In this document: piece after piece, positions 7,826 through 15,491 of the stretch
Layout of the letters: every line of letters starts with the position of its first letter
Position numbering within the stretch: the stretch's first letter is position 1
Notes under the pieces: model-generated
Seen by the model: only the letters and a program-made list of their open reading frames with translations
The model's database searches: none
What the model was told of the DNA's origin: nothing
Program-made: the position numbers and the translations under genes
Assembly: GCA_910577945.1 (NCBI GenBank)
Contig: CAJTNI010000002.1
Coordinates: 1 to 50,119 of the forward strand
DNA: 50,119 nucleotides
Source: an uncultured Christensenella sp.
Lineage (GTDB): Bacteria > Bacillota > Clostridia > Christensenellales > Pumilibacteraceae
Reading direction: 5' to 3'

Positions 7826-9025
7826 ATGACAGATAAACGAATTATATACGTAGACAATGCGGCGACAACCGCCATGAGCGAGCGCGCAATCGAGGCGGCA
7901 ATGCCGTATATGCGCGGCGTGTACGGCAATCCGTCGTCGCTGCACGGCGAGGGACAGCGCGCGAAAGAGGCGTTGGAGGCGGCGCGCGCGCGCATTGCGG
8001 CGCGGCTTGGGTGCGAGCCGCGCGAGGTGTATTTTACCTCGGGCGGAAGCGAGGCGGATAATCAGGCGATACGCTCTGCGGCGGAGACGGGCGCGAAGCG
8101 CGGCAAAAAGCATATCGTGTCCACGGCGTTCGAGCACCACGCGGTTTTGCACACGCTCAAAAAGCTGGAACGCGAGGGGTTCGAAGTGACTTATCTCGAC
8201 GTGGGCGCGGCGGGCGTCGTGTCTGCGGCGCAGGTGGCGGAGGCTTTGCGACCCGATACCGCGCTCGTCACCGTTATGTTTGCCAATAACGAAATAGGCA
8301 CGTTGCAGCCGATTGCGGAAATCGGTGCGGTGTGCCGCGAAAAGGGCGTTACGTTCCACACCGACGCGGTACAAGCCGTGGGGCACGTGCCCGTGGACGT
8401 AAAGGCTATGAATATCGACATGCTGTCGCTGTCGGCGCACAAGTTTCACGGACCGAAGGGCGTGGGCGCGCTGTACTGTCGGCGCGGACTGCCGCTTGCC
8501 GCGTTTATCGAGGGCGGCGCGCAGGAGCGCGGACGGCGCGCGGGCACGGAAAACCTGCCCTGGATAGTCGCAATGGCTGCCGCGCTCGACGACGCTTGCG
8601 ACAGTATGGAAAAGACCGCCGCGACCGAGCGACGGCTTTGCGACCGCCTTATCGACGGGCTGTCGCGAATACCGCACTCGCGGCTCAACGGCGACAGGAC
8701 GCGGCGGCTGCCGTCAATCGTAAATATGTGCTTCGAGGGCATAGAGGGCGAGGGCTTGCTGCTGCTTTTGGACGACGCGGGCATTTGCGCGTCGTCGGGC
8801 TCGGCGTGCACGTCGGGCGCGCTCGACCCGTCGCACGTGCTGCTCGCCTTGGGCTTGCCGCACGAGGTGGCGCACGGGTCGCTCAGGCTCAGCCTTTCGG
8901 AAGCGACCACCGACGCGGACGTGGACGCGATACTCGCCGCCGTGCCGCGCGTTGTGGAATATTTGCGCGATATGTCGCCTGTGTGGGAGCAATTGGAAAA
9001 AGGCGAACGCCCCCATCTAATTTGA
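7826..9025 (+). CDS. nifS: Cysteine desulfurase, NifS/IscS family
   Basis: PLP enzyme that takes sulfur from cysteine for Fe-S cluster assembly. The 399-residue product shows VDNAATT at the N-terminus, the HTDAVQA loop, the Schiff-base lysine K206 in SAHKFHGPKG, and the persulfide-bearing C328 in SSGSACTSGALDPSHVL, the longer active-site loop typical of NifS/IscS group I enzymes. It is followed after about 300 nt of repeats by the scaffold gene, so the two form a minimal Clostridia-type assembly locus. No Rrf2/IscR regulator gene is adjacent. The ribosome site is weak (AGGAAT about 16 bases before ATG). The stop codon lies inside the left arm of a palindromic element. Confidence 0.93.
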   Translation: MTDKRIIYVDNAATTAMSERAIEAAMPYMRGVYGNPSSLHGEGQRAKEALEAARARIAARLGCEPREVYFTSGGSEADNQAIRSAAETGAKRGKKHIVSTAFEHHAVLHTLKKLEREGFEVTYLDVGAAGVVSAAQVAEALRPDTALVTVMFANNEIGTLQPIAEIGAVCREKGVTFHTDAVQAVGHVPVDVKAMNIDMLSLSAHKFHGPKGVGALYCRRGLPLAAFIEGGAQERGRRAGTENLPWIVAMAAALDDACDSMEKTAATERRLCDRLIDGLSRIPHSRLNGDRTRRLPSIVNMCFEGIEGEGLLLLLDDAGICASSGSACTSGALDPSHVLLALGLPHEVAHGSLRLSLSEATTDADVDAILAAVPRVVEYLRDMSPVWEQLEKGERPHLI

Positions 9026-9147
9026 GCGCGGATACCTCGCGGGATACTGCGTCAAGCGTCGGCGCGTGCTCGTTCATGTAGGTGGTTCTACACTCCCGTC
9101 GCCCGCGCCTTGCTTTCCTTGTCTGCCGCGGGTCTCCGCGCTCAAAT
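9020..9147. repeat. Palindromic intergenic element (~128 bp)
   Basis: Terminal arms ATTTGAGCGCGGATAC (9020-9035) and GTCTCCGCGCTCAAAT (9132-9147) are complementary at 15 of 16 positions; the centre carries a second small hairpin GTAG-GTGGTT-CTAC (9078-9091). The left arm overlaps the nifS stop codon. A related half-element lies at the start of the window. No ORF inside could be supported. Confidence 0.65.
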
Positions 9148-9171
9148 GCTCGGACGGTATTCGGCGCCCGC

Positions 9172-9252
9172 GCGTAGTATATCGGGCGGCGACAATAATG
9201 TGCAAGTATCTCGTCTATGACGACACGCGGCGCGTAGTATATCGGGCGGCAA
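9172..9252. repeat. 60-bp-period repeat array, locus 1
   Basis: The string GCGCGTAGTATATCGGGCGG occurs at 9172 and again at 9232, exactly 60 bases apart. The core GCGCRTAGTATA is shared with arrays at 9804-9876 and 38398-38590, while the sequence after it is specific to this locus. Confidence 0.7.
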
Positions 9253-9328
9253 TAGCAATAAGTAAGTTGCGGTTTTGACTGTCGTACCGATACAATTTTC
9301 AATCGGATAACATTTTTAAGGAGCTATT

Positions 9329-9745
9329 ATGGCACTATACAGCGAAAAGGTCATGGACCATTTCAGAAACCCTCGTAACGTGGGTAAGCTCGACGACGCC
9401 GACGGTATCGGCGAGGTGGGCAACGCGCGCTGCGGCGACATTATGAAAATCTATATCAAGGTGGCGGACGGCGTTATTTCCGACGTCAAGTTCAATACGT
9501 ACGGCTGCGGCAGCGCGATTGCGTCGTCGTCTATGGCTACCGAAATGATAAAAGGCAAGCCTATTTCCGAGGCGTTGGAACTGACCAACAAGGCGGTCGC
9601 CGAGGCGCTCGACGGTCTGCCCGCGCACAAGCTGCACTGCTCGGTGCTCGCCGAGGAGGCTATCCGCGCAGCCATTAAAGACTATTACGACAAAAACGGC
9701 ATTGCCTACGACCCGTCTTTGTTCCCCGAACCGCACGAGGAATAA
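9329..9745 (+). CDS. nifU: Fe-S cluster scaffold protein, NifU/IscU N-terminal type
   Basis: A 138-residue single-domain scaffold on which clusters are built from NifS-derived sulfur and then passed to apoproteins. The three conserved cluster cysteines are present: C35 (NARCGD), C60 (YGCGSA) and C104 (LHCSVL), with the aspartate that follows the first cysteine. Length equals a stand-alone NifU N-terminal domain (no Nfu or ferredoxin domain). AAGGAG precedes ATG 9329. The gap from nifS is filled by a palindrome and two repeat units, so co-transcription is plausible but not shown. Confidence 0.93.
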   Translation: MALYSEKVMDHFRNPRNVGKLDDADGIGEVGNARCGDIMKIYIKVADGVISDVKFNTYGCGSAIASSSMATEMIKGKPISEALELTNKAVAEALDGLPAHKLHCSVLAEEAIRAAIKDYYDKNGIAYDPSLFPEPHEE

Positions 9746-9789
9746 TCGGAAATCGGCAGCGATAAATTCGTAACGTTAAAGCGCGCGGT

Positions 9790-9920
9790 CTTTGGCGACT
9801 CGCGCGCATAGTATAAGGCTTGTTAACGATAGCGTGCATGTACTCGGTCTTTGACGACTCGCGGCGCGTAGTTTAACGCTTGTTAACGATAGCGCGTACG
9901 TGTTCGGTTTGTATCGATTT
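9790..9920. repeat. 60-bp-period repeat array, locus 2
   Basis: Two units of 60 bp: core GCGCATAGTATAA (9804-9816) and GCGCGTAGTTTAA (9864-9876), each followed by GCTTGTTAACGATAGCG and preceded by CTTTGRCGACTCGC; a decayed third start follows. This fills the gap between nifU and the next, convergent gene. Confidence 0.7.
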
Positions 9921-9944
9921 GCGCGCCGTTCGACGGCGTACGCA

Positions 9945-11159
9945 TTAAACCATGTATTTGTCCAGCCGACCCGTTTGCTTTAAAAAGGTCAGCATGGAAT
10001 CGGCGGCGAACACGTCGGGCGCAAGCGACAGGCACAGCCCGAGGTCGGGCTTTTCCACAAGCGTTTTTAGCCCGTACCCGTCGTCGGGGTACAGCCGCTT
10101 GAAAACCTGCTTGGCGGCGGCTTGTCTGTTTTTGACTTCGGCGAGCAGCTTCATTTGCTCGCCGCGGAACTCGGCGCGGCGATATTCGCACAGCCGCATT
10201 TTGAGCGGCGGGTACACTGCCGACATATACACGCACGCGCGCCGCAAATCGGTGTTGAAATATTCGCACACGCTGTCTATGCGTCTGTTGTTGTCGGGCG
10301 GAAAGGCGAGCGTGTCGCCGCCGAGGTTTTTTACGTAGAAATCGGTCATGACCGCCGAGAGCAGCATTTCCGTTTCGCCGCGCATGCCGAGCGGTCGCTC
10401 CTCCGCGGCGTACAGCATGCGCACAGCCTCCGCCGTTTGCGCCGCGCCCGACGCGTGCAAGAGCGCGGGCACGCGTTCTACCAAGCGCGCCGCCTTCATG
10501 CCCGCATCGGTCAAAATTTCAGCCGCCGCCGCGCGGTTTTTTTCTTTGTTTTTGAGCGCGGCGGTCGTAGCGGAAACGAGCGCGCCCACCTCGGCGCAAA
10601 GCCGCACGTCCGGCGCGTCGCCGCGCATGCGCGCGCCGAAGGCGAGGTCGAACGCGCACAGGTCGAGCGCGACCAGCTCGCCGAAAACGGACGCGAGATT
10701 GCGGTCGATATCGGCTTTGTCGAACACCGCCGCGTCGGGCTTGTCGCCGTGCAGCATTACGCCGAACGCGCCGTCCGTCGCGCGGTACACGGGGCTTGCC
10801 GCCGCCGCGTGCGCGTGCGTGGGCGCGAGCACGAGCTTGCGAAACCGCACCGTTCGCGCCTTGGCAAACTCGCGTTCGCCGCCGCGCGCAATCGCCACGT
10901 CCGCGTCGCCGCCGCTCACGCGGTAGCCCGCGCGCAAAAACCCGTCGAGGCTGTCGAACCCGACGGCATACACCGTGCTGCCCGCAGGCGCGACGGCGGC
11001 GAGCGCATCGCCCACGCTCGCGTAAAACTCGGTCTCGGTCGGCTGTACCCGCGCTTGCGGGCGCTGCGCCTGCCGCTCGTTTAAAAGCTCGCCGAAAAGC
11101 TCGGCGGGCGATAACGGCGTACTGCGCGTCGCGCGCGCCGTGTTCACGTTTGTTTTCAT
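9945..11159 (-). CDS. Putative Fe-ADH / glycerol-1-phosphate dehydrogenase-like protein
   Basis: A 404-residue protein that I only partly recognise. The N-terminal ~130 residues look like a nucleotide-binding alpha/beta domain, and GELVALDLCAFD plus the helical segment around SGAAQTAEAVRML resemble the C-terminal half of iron-containing alcohol dehydrogenase or sn-glycerol-1-phosphate dehydrogenase proteins. The metal-binding histidines expected there are not obvious, so catalytic activity is doubtful. ATG 11159 is chosen instead of further upstream codons because a TATAAT (complement of 11166-11171) ends six bases before it, which would place the transcript start at the start codon. Neighbours (YyaC upstream on the same strand, nifU convergent) give no clue to substrate. 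Confidence 0.45.
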   Translation of the reverse strand: MKTNVNTARATRSTPLSPAELFGELLNERQAQRPQARVQPTETEFYASVGDALAAVAPAGSTVYAVGFDSLDGFLRAGYRVSGGDADVAIARGGEREFAKARTVRFRKLVLAPTHAHAAAASPVYRATDGAFGVMLHGDKPDAAVFDKADIDRNLASVFGELVALDLCAFDLAFGARMRGDAPDVRLCAEVGALVSATTAALKNKEKNRAAAAEILTDAGMKAARLVERVPALLHASGAAQTAEAVRMLYAAEERPLGMRGETEMLLSAVMTDFYVKNLGGDTLAFPPDNNRRIDSVCEYFNTDLRRACVYMSAVYPPLKMRLCEYRRAEFRGEQMKLLAEVKNRQAAAKQVFKRLYPDDGYGLKTLVEKPDLGLCLSLAPDVFAADSMLTFLKQTGRLDKYMV

Positions 11160-11165
11160 ACGTGA

Positions 11166-11171
11166 ATTATA
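11166..11171 (-). promoter_or_regulatory. -10 box implying a leaderless transcript
   Basis: TATAAT on the minus strand, six bases before ATG 11159. The matching -35 region is weak (GTTTTC-like). Transcription would start at or next to the start codon. Confidence 0.5.
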
Positions 11172-11441
11172 ACAAAATATATGCGTCGAAAACCCGCTTA
11201 TTAAATCGGTTTTGCGGTTTTTTTGTGTGACGCGTTTGTTTGAACGCGTAGCGTTGCGACCGTGCGTAAATGACTGCGCGCAGGCGCAAAACGCCGCGGC
11301 AACCTCGCCGCGCCCCGTTAAATATCGCGTTATACATAAGCGGGCGGCGGCAATGTTAAAAGACGAACGCAATTCTCTAATCTAATTTTAATCTTTCTAT
11401 AATGTCGTTATTACAAACCTTGTATATAATGATTATACGGT

Positions 11442-11972
11442 CTACTGTAAGCCTTGGACTATGCGCGCGGCTATGCTTTGGGCGAGCGAATACACGATGC
11501 CCAGCCGCACTGCGCCAAGCGGAGTGTTTACGGGGTCGGTGACGGTAGCCGTGATAGATACGTCTCCTACCTTGGGCAGCTTTTTGCCGTCCGCGCTGCC
11601 GGGCGCAATCGAGCCGAACGCGACGCGGATTTTGCCCACGTCGGACAGCTTGCCGACGGACGAATCTATCGCAAGAATCTTTTTATCGGCGTGCACGGTC
11701 TTGATATGGCTTATGCAGTCGCGCAGGTTGAGCGCGGTTACGGGGCGTTCGAGAGTACCGTACACGTACGCGTTCGCGCCGCGCTCCACGAGGAGCTGCC
11801 CCGCAATAGGGCCAAGACAATCGCCCGTTACGCGGTCCGAACCGATACAAAGGATTACGGGAAGGCTGCCCAAACTGAGCAGGGCGCAATCGAGTTCGAA
11901 ATCGGGCGTTTCAAACACGCCGAGCGGCTTGGTCGCGACGCGGGCTTGGTAGTTTGTAAATTCGGGTTTCAT
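11442..11972 (-). CDS. yyaC: Sporulation protein YyaC (GPR-like protease fold)
   Basis: A 176-residue member of the YyaC/DUF1256 family, related in fold to the germination protease GPR and conserved in spore-formers. The conserved stretch is clear: ILCIGSDRVTGDCLGPIAG followed by YVYGTLERPVTALNL, ILAIDSSVGKLSDVGKI and LPKVGDVSITATV. It is slightly shorter than the Bacillus protein at both ends. Its presence argues that the organism belongs to an endospore-forming lineage, although it can persist where sporulation is reduced. No good ribosome site was seen before ATG 11972. Likely forespore or mother-cell control cannot be read from the sequence. Confidence 0.88.
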   Translation of the reverse strand: MKPEFTNYQARVATKPLGVFETPDFELDCALLSLGSLPVILCIGSDRVTGDCLGPIAGQLLVERGANAYVYGTLERPVTALNLRDCISHIKTVHADKKILAIDSSVGKLSDVGKIRVAFGSIAPGSADGKKLPKVGDVSITATVTDPVNTPLGAVRLGIVYSLAQSIAARIVQGLQ

Positions 11973-12107
11973 ACACGGCGATTTTTGCCAATCGCGGCGG
12001 CGGTTATACGTAGCCGAGCAAATCGGGTTTAAAACCGCGCCGACACGGCAATAAGTAGCTGTGTTCGGCTAACAAAACATAACGGTGACGGGAGGTCACG
12101 GAACACA

Positions 12108-13391
12108 ATGTCATGGGTTGATATAGTAATAATCGCGTTTGTGGTGCTGCTCGCGGGCTTGGGCGTGCTCAAAGGCGTCAAGAAGTCGTCGGTCGCGCTG
12201 GTGGCGTTTGCGGTCGCGTTTGTGATTGCGTTCTTCCTGTCCAACGTGGTCGCGGAAGCGATGCTCAATATCGAGGGCGTCAAGCGGTTCGTGCTGGGCG
12301 GCGAAGGGTTTTCGCTGTACACCTGGCTGTATAAATCCATCGGGTCGAGCGAGCCGTCCGAGTTCTTGGTCGAGAATTTCTACCGTCCGGTGCTCGACGT
12401 AATCGGCGGGTACGCGGGATATACGCCTGAGTTCACGATTGCGCAGGGTCAGGCGCTGTACCTGGCGTTTACCGTGTTTTCGGCGATTGTGGGCGTGGGG
12501 CTGTTCCTCGTGGCGCGCTTGCTGCTCACCATAGTCACCGTTATTATCAAGTCGTATATCGGCAGAAAGAAATCGGGTCTGTCGCGGCTTTTCGGCTTTT
12601 TCGTCGGCGCGATTCGCGGCGCGGCGTGGGCAATGGCTATTACGATAGTGTTTTCTGCGGTCGGCGGTTTCTCGTTCGTCGGCGCGTTCGACAAGGTCGA
12701 GTCGGAATACGAAAAGTCGGTCATCGGCAAGTACGTAAACCAATACTCGTACGCAATCAAGAACAAGCTGTTTTTGCCCGATGCGGACATGTACGCGCGC
12801 ATAGTCGACAAATCGGGGTTTGCCGTCAAGGGCGGCGACGAGACCCCGCCCGCCGACGTTACGGGCACAAGGCTGGACATTTATATCTCGCTCATGAACT
12901 TTAACTGCACGGGCGACAAGTACAGCAAGGACGCGCAGGATAAGCTCACCGTCAACGAAGAGGTTGCCGAGCTTAACCCCGCGGTCGATTTCGGCGACAG
13001 CGGCTACGCCGAGCTTATCACCTCGATAATGAATTACAATACAAACGCCGCGACGGGTATTTGGAACAGAACGCTGCTTGCCGACGATATTTCGGCGGCG
13101 GAGCTCGGTAACTATATGAACATTATCCAATCGGGCAACGATTCGATATATAACGCGTGGAACGATATAATTACCGATTTGCGCAACTACGAGTTCAAAA
13201 TCGACGACAGCCGCGGCATAACCAACGAGGACGTTATCCGCAGCGTCAACGCCGACCTCAAAACTCTGTACGATTCCATTAACGGCAAGCTCGATTCGCT
13301 GTCCGCCAAGTACGCGTCGCTGAGCGCGCTGGGCGCGTTCCCCGAGCTGACAAAGCCCGACGTCGTAGTGCTTACCGCGGCGGCGGCATAA
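12108..13391 (+). CDS. CvpA-family membrane protein with long extracytoplasmic tail
   Basis: A 427-residue membrane protein. The N-terminal ~200 residues hold four to five hydrophobic segments beginning with WVDIVIIAFVVLLAGLGVLKG, the classic CvpA start, and a basic loop IGRKKSGLSRLFGFFVGAIRG. CvpA proteins are linked to colicin V production and envelope stress; the exact activity is unknown. The C-terminal ~220 residues are hydrophilic and absent from short CvpA proteins. GGAGG (12091-12095) precedes ATG 12108. A strong hairpin terminator follows at 13434-13458. Confidence 0.8.
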   Translation: MSWVDIVIIAFVVLLAGLGVLKGVKKSSVALVAFAVAFVIAFFLSNVVAEAMLNIEGVKRFVLGGEGFSLYTWLYKSIGSSEPSEFLVENFYRPVLDVIGGYAGYTPEFTIAQGQALYLAFTVFSAIVGVGLFLVARLLLTIVTVIIKSYIGRKKSGLSRLFGFFVGAIRGAAWAMAITIVFSAVGGFSFVGAFDKVESEYEKSVIGKYVNQYSYAIKNKLFLPDADMYARIVDKSGFAVKGGDETPPADVTGTRLDIYISLMNFNCTGDKYSKDAQDKLTVNEEVAELNPAVDFGDSGYAELITSIMNYNTNAATGIWNRTLLADDISAAELGNYMNIIQSGNDSIYNAWNDIITDLRNYEFKIDDSRGITNEDVIRSVNADLKTLYDSINGKLDSLSAKYASLSALGAFPELTKPDVVVLTAAAA

Positions 13392-13433
13392 GCGAAACCG
13401 TTTGGACGGTTCAACGGATTGATACTGCGATTT

Positions 13434-13458
13434 AAAAGCGGCGCGTCGCGCCGCTTTT
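13434..13458 (+). terminator. Intrinsic terminator after the cvpA-like gene
   Basis: AAAAGCGGCGCG / CGCGCCGCTTTT, a 12-bp self-complementary stem around a single T (in practice a larger loop), with T4 on the 3' side. Confidence 0.75.
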
Positions 13459-13637
13459 GCGTTGCGAAAAATCATGAGCAAAAGCCTGCGGGCGAATAAA
13501 TACGCCGCGACCGCCATAAACGTGCGAAATGACAATTCTCGCGACCGACGGCATAAATATAACAAAACACGGCATACATTATAGCGTAATATTGTGTAAT
13601 CGGACGAGCGTCGGTTAGACGAGGGGTGTGCGGGCTT

Positions 13638-15392
13638 ATGGTATACGAGAAAAAAATGCTTATTTTGTCGGGCGAGGGCAGCGGCGTGGTCATGATAGAA
13701 AAGAGCGCGCGCGGCGTGAGGTTTGCGCTGCGTACGCTGGGGCTGGCACGCTCGGACAACGCGCGCGTGGGCATTATCACGCGCAAGGCGGTGTACGTTC
13801 GCGACCTGCCCGCCGAGTCCGACCCGTCGGCGGTGTTCTACATAGACGACGCGGAAACGAGCGACCTGCATTTTGCGGTGTTCGACGCGCGGCTCAGGCT
13901 GTACGGCACGACCGCGGCGACGCGCATGTGGGAGGCGAACGTCATGGACTTATTGAATAAGTACGGCGCGCCCGTGGTGCTGCCCGAGCGCGCGCTGCCT
14001 ACGCTGCCCACGCTTCCGCCCGTCAGCGCGCCGCCCAAAGTGCTGCCCGCGCCCGACGGCACGGGTATACCGCAGTCGCGGCTCGATATATACGGCGACG
14101 ACGCGCTCGCCGAAAACGATATTTACACGTCGCTCGATTTTTCGGCGCGCATGCGCGAGGTCGACGAATTTTTGGATTCGCCGCGCGTGCTCGACCTCGC
14201 GGCGAGCACGCCGTACTCGGGCGAGCTTGCTGACCCCGCGCCGCAGCAATACGCGCATGCGGAAACGACGGCGGCAAAGCCGTACGCGTCCGCGCTCGAC
14301 GGGCTTTCGCCGCACATAATGCCGCCGCCCGACGTGCCCGCATATATGCTGTTCCCGCCCGACAGGGATTTATCGACAACGACGACGGCAACGACCGACG
14401 CCGCCGCGCCCGCGCCGCGAGCGCCGCGCGAGGCGTACGCGAGCGGTCGTGCGGACAGCGCAAGCGCGGAGGCGGCGAGCGTGAGCGAGGCAAAAACGGA
14501 CGTTGCGACAAACGCCTCGGCGACGGGCGCAGGGTATGACGACGACAGTCCGAGGGCGAATACGCGCGAGGCGCGCCGCGAGCAAGCCGTAACGGAGCTT
14601 AGCGCGGCGCAAAAATACGATACGGTCAAAGCCGCGGCAGCGTCCGAGACCGAGACGGCAAGCTTTATATTCAATCCCGTGCCGCCTGCTGCGGATGATT
14701 CGGAGCGCGGTGCGGAAGCCGTCGAGCACGTCGAGGCGAACGCGGAAAACGACGCTGCGCACGTCTACGGCGCGGCGGACGCAACGGCAAAGCGTGCGGA
14801 GAGCGATGCCGAGATTCTGTCGAACGCGGCGAATTCCGAAGCGAATACGGATATGCCGTCGAGCGAAGCGGGCGGCGAAACGAATACCGCAAGCGCCGTA
14901 AACGCCGAAACGGATATGCGGTTAAGCGCGACAAATATCGATGCGGACGGCGACGCCGCCGTCGCAGGCATGCCGTGGGAGCGCACCGCCAAGTGGCTCA
15001 AAGCGCGTTCGGAGCGCAATCCCGTCGTCAAGCGCGAACGGGTGCATGCGGTCGAGCAAAAAACAAACGTGGCGACGCTCCGCGAGGTTGCGTTCTTCGA
15101 GCGGTGTCGCGCCGATATAGAAAAGCTGTTTTCGTCCGCGCCCAAGGACGAGGAGCTGACCGCGCTTTTGCCCGATATCGAATGGGTGCGCGTCGAGTTC
15201 GGCGGGCATGCCGTCGGCGTCGGCAGGAGCGACAACGCGTTTTTGTGCTACGCCGTGGCGGGGCAGTACGAAAAGGCGTCGCCGCTCGGCGACGAGGCGC
15301 AGTGGCTGCCCAAGCTCAAAAACTCGCCCACGGGCAGGGGATATTGGCTTATTTTCCAGGATTTGATAAGCGGCGATATTTTGGGTAATTAG
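13638..15392 (+). CDS. Hypothetical protein with low-complexity linker and conserved C-terminal domain
   Basis: A 584-residue protein in three parts. Residues 1-115 form an ordered N-terminal domain (ILSGEGSGVVMIEKSARGVRFALRTL...). Residues ~130-450 are Ala/Glu/Ser/Thr/Asp-rich and repetitive in composition, most likely disordered. The last ~125 residues are ordered (FFERCRADIEKLFSSAP, then LLPDIEWVRVEFGG, and GYWLIFQDLISGDILG). This C-terminal module matches my memory of clostridial hypothetical proteins with FxxVxxQIDELFE...IPxSKWVKV...GYWLMYQD; no function is known to me. No signal peptide or membrane segment. ATG 13638 follows GAGGGG with an 11-base gap. Confidence 0.65.
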   Translation: MVYEKKMLILSGEGSGVVMIEKSARGVRFALRTLGLARSDNARVGIITRKAVYVRDLPAESDPSAVFYIDDAETSDLHFAVFDARLRLYGTTAATRMWEANVMDLLNKYGAPVVLPERALPTLPTLPPVSAPPKVLPAPDGTGIPQSRLDIYGDDALAENDIYTSLDFSARMREVDEFLDSPRVLDLAASTPYSGELADPAPQQYAHAETTAAKPYASALDGLSPHIMPPPDVPAYMLFPPDRDLSTTTTATTDAAAPAPRAPREAYASGRADSASAEAASVSEAKTDVATNASATGAGYDDDSPRANTREARREQAVTELSAAQKYDTVKAAAASETETASFIFNPVPPAADDSERGAEAVEHVEANAENDAAHVYGAADATAKRAESDAEILSNAANSEANTDMPSSEAGGETNTASAVNAETDMRLSATNIDADGDAAVAGMPWERTAKWLKARSERNPVVKRERVHAVEQKTNVATLREVAFFERCRADIEKLFSSAPKDEELTALLPDIEWVRVEFGGHAVGVGRSDNAFLCYAVAGQYEKASPLGDEAQWLPKLKNSPTGRGYWLIFQDLISGDILGN

Positions 15393-15455
15393 ATTGTAAT
15401 TCGCGTCGCGCATGCGAATTAAATATTTACTATTGCTTTTGTTACCTCAATTCAC

Positions 15456-15485
15456 TTGCGTTTTCGTATTCTTATTTGTTATAAT
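15456..15485 (+). promoter_or_regulatory. Promoter of the GH2-like gene (leaderless)
   Basis: TTGCGT (15456-15461), 18-bp spacer, TATAAT (15480-15485). ATG 15492 begins six bases after the -10 box and no Shine-Dalgarno fits between them. Confidence 0.7.
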
Positions 15486-15491
15486 GAGAAT

